Shown here piece after piece: positions 59,594 to 64,000 of a stretch of 64,000 bases of DNA. Source of the stretch: CAINEC01 sp046052065 (lineage in GTDB: Bacteria; Bacteroidota; Bacteroidia; AKYH767-A; OLB10); assembly GCA_046052065.1 (NCBI GenBank), contig JBJOND010000004.1:5060-69059 (forward strand), read 5' to 3'. The notes under the pieces were generated by a model. It was not told the DNA's origin, ran no database searches, and saw nothing but the letters and a program-made list of their open reading frames with translations. How positions within the stretch are numbered: the stretch's first letter is position 1; the number at the start of each line of letters is the position of its first letter. The position numbers and the translations under genes were made by a program.

Positions 59594-61492
59594 ATGTGTG
59601 GAATTAACGGATTTATGATGCTTGGAAATAACTTGCCAGTAGAGGCAAGTGAACACCTCGTAAAAATGAATCAACGAATTCAGCACCGAGGTCCGGATGA
59701 TCAGGGGACTTATATCAATACAGATAAAGGCCTTGCACTTGGTCATTTACGACTAAGCATTATTGATTTGTCGGATGCAGGTCATCAGCCAATGTTTGAT
59801 GAGCGAGGAAACTGCATTGTTTTCAATGGTGAAATTTATAATTATCAAACTATAAAAAAGGATATCTCCGATTATACTTTTAAATCGGACAGTGATACAG
59901 AAGTTTTATTACACCTTTATCAGAAAGAAGGACATACTGCATTGCATAAACTAAATGGAATGTTTGCATTTGCCTATTTCGATAATAAAAATAATGTATT
60001 GAAATTAGCAAGAGACAGAGCCGGAAAGAAACCTCTCTACTACTCTACTATGGGAGGTGTATTCTCCTTTTCATCTGAAATTAAAGCATTACTTGAATTA
60101 CCTTGGATAAAAAAAGAACTTGACGAAGAGGCGCTTTATCATTTTTTAACTTTCAATCATATTGATTCACCATCCACATTTTTCAAAGGAATTAAAAAGC
60201 TTGGTGCGGGTGAATACATGACCGTTAGTGCAAATGGAATTGTAGAAAAGAGTTCTTTCTACGATATAAACTATCAAAATTTAACCCATACCTCCGAACA
60301 AACGATTGAACATACCTTGTTTGAAAAATTAAACAAGTCTGTTGACTTAAGAATGGTATCTGATGTACCAGTTGGCGCATTCTTAAGCGGCGGTGTAGAT
60401 TCGAGTGCCGTGGTAGCGATGATGAGAGCAAGAACTGAGGGAACAATCAAAACATTTTCTGTAGGATTTGAAGGACAACCAGATTATGACGAACGCATTT
60501 ATGCGCAGAAGATATCTAAACAATTCAACACCGATCATTACGAAAAAATAGTTGGGAAAGAAGATATTGAAAACTTTTTACCTTCTATTGTTTCAATTTT
60601 TGATGAACCAATGGCTGATGCAACTTGCATTCCTGTATATTTCATTTCTGAATTAGCAAGAAAGCATAATACGATTGTTGTACAAACTGGTGATGGTGCG
60701 GATGAATTGCTGGCAGGCTATAATAGCTGGCAAAAATATGAGCAAATTTACCCTTATTACAATCTACTAAATAATATTCCTAAGAGTTTATTAAAACTTG
60801 CTTCCAATAGCATAGGTTATGATGATAACAAAACAGGGATTAAAGAAATAATTTACCGCGCAGCTAACGGACAAGAATTATTTTGGGGCGGAGCAAAAGC
60901 ATTTAAAGAAAGTACCAAAAAGCAAATTCTATCTGCTGAATTTTTAAGTCATAATGGCTCGTTGGATTCGTATTCGGTAATTAAAAAACATTTAACCGCA
61001 TTTGAAAAAATTCGCGACCAGCATATTTGGTTAAGTGATAAAGACTGGATGTGTTACCTCGGCTACAAGTATTTAATTCCTGCTAAATACCTCTATCGCA
61101 TGGACCGAATTGGCATGGCTCATAGCATAGAAATAAGAAATCCCTTTTTAGATTACGAATTTGTAGACTACGCGCTATCGATTCCGTATTCATTAAAATC
61201 TAAAAACAAAATACCCAAGTACATTTTAAAAAAATCGTTAGAGGGTACTCTCCCAAACGATATCCTTTACCGTAAAAAAATGGGCTTTTGTGTACCATTA
61301 AGAGAGTGGTCACAAGATATCATCATCCGAAATATTGAAAATGATTTAAGTAGCTTTTGTAAAAATGCGGGCTTCTTTAGCGAGTCGGGATTAAGAACGC
61401 AAATTAATGCCATGAAAAATGGAAAGAAAGATTATACCAATAATCTCTGGACGATTTATTTTATCATGCAATGGTTTAAAAAATGGATGTAA
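59594..61492 (+). CDS. asnB: Asparagine synthase-like glutamine amidotransferase
   Basis: 632 residues. The class II glutaminase domain starts MCGINGFM with nucleophile Cys2 and RIQHRGPDDQG. The synthetase domain has the PP-loop SGGVDSSAVVAMM, FDEPMADATCIP and QTGDGADELLAGYN. Within polysaccharide loci such enzymes amidate uronic acids or other carboxylates of the sugar chain, although true asparagine synthesis cannot be excluded. The next gene starts within its stop codon (TAATG). Confidence 0.9.
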   Translation: MCGINGFMMLGNNLPVEASEHLVKMNQRIQHRGPDDQGTYINTDKGLALGHLRLSIIDLSDAGHQPMFDERGNCIVFNGEIYNYQTIKKDISDYTFKSDSDTEVLLHLYQKEGHTALHKLNGMFAFAYFDNKNNVLKLARDRAGKKPLYYSTMGGVFSFSSEIKALLELPWIKKELDEEALYHFLTFNHIDSPSTFFKGIKKLGAGEYMTVSANGIVEKSSFYDINYQNLTHTSEQTIEHTLFEKLNKSVDLRMVSDVPVGAFLSGGVDSSAVVAMMRARTEGTIKTFSVGFEGQPDYDERIYAQKISKQFNTDHYEKIVGKEDIENFLPSIVSIFDEPMADATCIPVYFISELARKHNTIVVQTGDGADELLAGYNSWQKYEQIYPYYNLLNNIPKSLLKLASNSIGYDDNKTGIKEIIYRAANGQELFWGGAKAFKESTKKQILSAEFLSHNGSLDSYSVIKKHLTAFEKIRDQHIWLSDKDWMCYLGYKYLIPAKYLYRMDRIGMAHSIEIRNPFLDYEFVDYALSIPYSLKSKNKIPKYILKKSLEGTLPNDILYRKKMGFCVPLREWSQDIIIRNIENDLSSFCKNAGFFSESGLRTQINAMKNGKKDYTNNLWTIYFIMQWFKKWM

Positions 61493-62634
61493 TGAAGAAG
61501 GTTGTATTAATTACCAATATTCCTAACCCCTACCGTGTTCCGTTGTTTAACGAGTTATCGAAGCAATTAAAAAATGAAAATACTCATCTAAAAATAATTT
61601 TTGCTACAAAAACTTACAAAAGAAGACTCTTTCAACTAAACGAAAATGATTTTCATTTTGATTATTGTTACTTAAATAATGAAGCCATCACTGTTGGCAA
61701 CAATAGTGAAAACTCCTACTTTACCTACAAAGGACTTTTTGAGCAATTGAAAAATGAAAAACCGGACTCTATCATCGTTTCCGGATTTTCGAGTGCAACA
61801 GTAAAAGTATTTTCATACTCGTTATTTAATCGAGTACCATACATTATCTGGAATGGTTCAATAGCTAAAAAAGGCAGAAAAGATAGTTTCATCAGAACTT
61901 TACAAAGGAGATTTTTAACCTATTTTGCATCTGCATTTGTTGCATATGGGACAAAAGCAAAAACATACTTAATGAGTATGGGCGCATCCGAAGAAAAGGT
62001 TTTTATTGCCACCAATACTGTCGATACAAGTTTCTTTGAAAAGGAAACTGAAAAGCAAAGAGCTATTTTGGTTGATGATGGGATTCATCACTTTATTTAT
62101 CTTGGATATTTAGTACCGAGAAAAAATGTTGGGCTTCTCATTGAGATTGCAAAAATTCTAAAAACTCAACGTAATGATTTCTGCATCGACATTTTAGGTG
62201 ATGGGGAAAGTAAGAATGCTTTAGAATCAAAGGTGAAAGAATATCAATTATTAGATCAGATAAAGTTTCATGGATTTAAGCAGAAAGAAGAACTCCCACC
62301 CTACTTTGCCAAGGCAAAAGCGTTGTTGTTTCAAACGGACTTTGATATTTGGGGACTCGTATTGAATGAGGCTATGGCGGCTGGGGTACCTTGCCTATCA
62401 TCGGTTAATGCTGGAGCGAGTGAAGATTTAATTGTAAATGGCGATAATGGATACATAGTAGATTATCAGGACAAGGCAGATATTATTGAAAAAATTAATT
62501 TTATTATCGAAAACCCTGAAAAAGCAAAGGAAATGGGGGCTCATGCTTCTTCATTTATTCGGAATAATGCTAATGTAATGATTTGTGCAAAAGGTTTTTT
62601 AAAAGCCATTCAATCGATAGAGAAAAATAAGTAA
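61492..62634 (+). CDS. Glycosyltransferase family 4
   Basis: 380 residues from the ATG that shares a base with the asnB stop. The N-terminus VVLITNIPNPYRVPLFNELSKQ is characteristic of a capsular GT4 group. The GT-B domain has FIYLGYLVPRKNVGLLIEIA, IDILGDGESKNAL and LVLNEAMAAGVPCLSS with the Glu-rich nucleotide-sugar motif. It probably adds another sugar of the repeat unit. A 75-base gap follows. Confidence 0.9.
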   Translation: MKKVVLITNIPNPYRVPLFNELSKQLKNENTHLKIIFATKTYKRRLFQLNENDFHFDYCYLNNEAITVGNNSENSYFTYKGLFEQLKNEKPDSIIVSGFSSATVKVFSYSLFNRVPYIIWNGSIAKKGRKDSFIRTLQRRFLTYFASAFVAYGTKAKTYLMSMGASEEKVFIATNTVDTSFFEKETEKQRAILVDDGIHHFIYLGYLVPRKNVGLLIEIAKILKTQRNDFCIDILGDGESKNALESKVKEYQLLDQIKFHGFKQKEELPPYFAKAKALLFQTDFDIWGLVLNEAMAAGVPCLSSVNAGASEDLIVNGDNGYIVDYQDKADIIEKINFIIENPEKAKEMGAHASSFIRNNANVMICAKGFLKAIQSIEKNK

Positions 62635-62709
62635 AGATTCATTAATATTATACCCTGATAAACTACAGTATAGCACTTCTGATAGCTATGTAGTTAATTA
62701 AGTTGAATT

Positions 62710-63978
62710 ATGAATTTTAAAGCATGGATCCAGTGGTATCGATCATTAGAAATTACTCGAAAATGGTTTGTAATCCTAATTATCATTCGACCACTAATCG
62801 ATAACTTTTACGAATTAAAACAAACCTCTGTATTAGCCAGTCCACTTTACATTGTTGGGGTACTTACGCCTGTTTTAATTTTAATGAGTTTTACATCTAA
62901 GAAATTTTTAAATTACAACAATGCACCTCAAGACTTCTTTTTAAAAGTTTTTGCCATATTTCTTTTTTTCAATTGTATTTACTTCTTTGTTAGTCAATTT
63001 TCAATTAACGCTCTCGGCGATTTAGTAAAATACACCACACCTGTCCTACTTTATTTTTATGCAAGAGCTTTTATTCAATCAAAAAAAGATCTCGATGGAA
63101 TCTTATTTTCATGTTTAATTGCTTGTATTTTTCCTCTTGGGATGTTGGTATATGAATCTATTTTCAACCCAATTGCAATAGAATATATCAGTACTGGCCG
63201 TGGTGGCGGTTCACGTATTCGTGGTGCTTATGCAGATATTATGAATTATGCGGTGTACATTGTATTGTTTTTTATTATCATCAGTTATTGGTTTTTAACT
63301 AATCTTTATGTTAAATCGAAATTAAAAATCAATGGTATTCATGTAGCTGCAGTACTCATATTTGTTGTTTATGCCTTATCAAGAATTAAGCATGTATCTA
63401 CGTGGACTGTAGTATTTGTTGTTTTCGTTTTACTGATGATTCACAACTTAAAAAATGCAAGAGGATTTATTTTCGTAGTAGTGCTCTTAACAATTATTTC
63501 AGCCTTCTTTGCAGAGAGTCTTTATAATTCGCAAATTGAACCATTGATTGGTAAAGAAATACGAGTTATTGAGGGTGAAAGTGAAACAAATTATGCATTC
63601 AATGGCCGTATGAGTAGATGGGAACGTTATTTTGAAATATGGGAGCAGATGCCAATGACGAATCACTTTATTGGAATCACCACAGCTAACTTCCCTGAGA
63701 CTGATAATATGATTGGTGCAGGTATGCACTCTGACTATGTTAGATTATTGTTTTTAACTGGATTTATTGGTGTTGGTGCTTATGTGGTTTTCATTTTGAC
63801 AATAGGAGCTAAATATTCTAAATTAAAAATGGCAGAGAAATTTCTGCTATCAGCAACTGTTTGTTCGCTACTTTTATGGTCGGTTAGTACAATACCTACC
63901 TTGTATGCCCCATTAATCTATTTTACTTACCCAGTGTTTGCTTATGCACTACTTCCTAAAAAAATGCTGTATTCATGA
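62710..63978 (+). CDS. O-antigen polymerase/ligase-like membrane protein (Wzy-like)
   Basis: 422 residues with about ten membrane helices. A large periplasmic loop (about 275-325, NSQIEPLIGKEIRVIEGESETNYAFNGRMSRW) precedes the last helices, as in the O-antigen ligase/polymerase family. FNGRMSRWERYFEIW resembles the conserved RxxxW segment of Wzy/WaaL proteins. It would polymerise repeat units delivered by the flippase. The stop overlaps the next start (ATGA). Confidence 0.8.
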   Translation: MNFKAWIQWYRSLEITRKWFVILIIIRPLIDNFYELKQTSVLASPLYIVGVLTPVLILMSFTSKKFLNYNNAPQDFFLKVFAIFLFFNCIYFFVSQFSINALGDLVKYTTPVLLYFYARAFIQSKKDLDGILFSCLIACIFPLGMLVYESIFNPIAIEYISTGRGGGSRIRGAYADIMNYAVYIVLFFIIISYWFLTNLYVKSKLKINGIHVAAVLIFVVYALSRIKHVSTWTVVFVVFVLLMIHNLKNARGFIFVVVLLTIISAFFAESLYNSQIEPLIGKEIRVIEGESETNYAFNGRMSRWERYFEIWEQMPMTNHFIGITTANFPETDNMIGAGMHSDYVRLLFLTGFIGVGAYVVFILTIGAKYSKLKMAEKFLLSATVCSLLLWSVSTIPTLYAPLIYFTYPVFAYALLPKKMLYS

Positions 63979-64000
63979 GCGATAAAAAAAACATATTGCT
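63975..64000 (+). CDS. Start of a further gene of the polysaccharide locus (partial)
   Basis: Only the first eight codons are visible (MSDKKNIL), beginning with an ATGA overlap with the Wzy-like gene. The overlap argues that it is a real gene of the same operon. A KKNIL-type start is common in glycosyltransferases, but too little is visible to assign it. Confidence 0.5.

Noticed and set aside
62635..62709. Possible weak hairpin between the last GT4 gene and the Wzy-like gene
   Set aside because: Only a 5-bp stem (ATAGC/GCTAT) with no T run; not convincing as a terminator.

Overview
The window is a contiguous, AT-rich chromosomal stretch from a member of the Bacteroidota. The evidence is a 286-residue RpoD-like sigma factor of the short Bacteroidota type, a TonB-dependent receptor with an N-terminal carboxypeptidase-regulatory domain, a protein with a C-terminal type IX secretion sorting domain, a type IX 'plug' (DUF5103) protein, BshA of bacillithiol synthesis, a TamL-type lipoprotein, a Bat operon, and promoter boxes of the form TAnnTTTG. 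It is densely coding, with no gene-free gap above about 250 bases. I see no phage, insertion sequence, CRISPR array or replication origin.

Layout. 1-10 kb: DUF4197 (cut by the window edge), rpoD, a carboxypeptidase-regulatory-domain protein with a TonB-dependent receptor and an eIF1/SUI1 homologue, a secreted orphan, bshA, and a GH3 glycosidase fused to a beta-lactamase-like serine hydrolase. 10-13.3 kb: a NYN-domain protein with a zinc ribbon, dapD, then divergently ruvX, def and aroK. 13.3-18.9 kb: the Bat operon on the minus strand (moxR, DUF58, a BatD-like membrane protein, batA, batB, batC), with long glutamine runs in BatC and no complete batD or batE. 19-21.7 kb: a lone DppB-type permease, a DoxX/MauE-thioredoxin fusion and a DUF1599 protein. 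21.75-28.1 kb on the plus strand: folP, a Cas4-like nuclease, an LTA-synthase-like sulfatase, kdsC, a UbiA prenyltransferase, maf and an EamA transporter. 28.1-41.5 kb: a lipoprotein, tRNA-Leu(GAG), a T9SS-sorted protein, peroxiredoxin, mazG, a PagL-like acyloxyacyl hydrolase, a GIN-domain lipoprotein, an ABC-F ATPase, the T9SS plug protein, apaG, an rRNA methyltransferase, tamL and a hybrid sensor kinase.

41.5-47.7 kb on the minus strand is a phenylacetate degradation operon (paaA, B, C, D, G, H, I and a 3-oxoadipyl-CoA thiolase). It makes the ring-1,2-epoxidase and most of the beta-oxidation steps, but paaE, paaK and paaZ are not in the window. 47.9-64 kb on the plus strand is a capsule or exopolysaccharide locus of the Wza/Wzc/Wzx/Wzy type: outer-membrane exporter, tyrosine autokinase with a striking Tyr-Gly repeat tail, flippase, methyltransferases, GT4 glycosyltransferases, an asparagine-synthase-like amidotransferase and an O-antigen polymerase/ligase-like protein. 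Inside it is an unusual trio: two different nucleotidyltransferase-fold proteins flanking a formyltransferase-like/beta-propeller fusion. This trio is my best candidate for an undescribed function, probably a polysaccharide decoration step.

Four genes have an exact TAnnTTTG box only 4 bases before the start codon, which suggests leaderless transcripts. All function calls rest on motif recognition and gene context; no database search was run.
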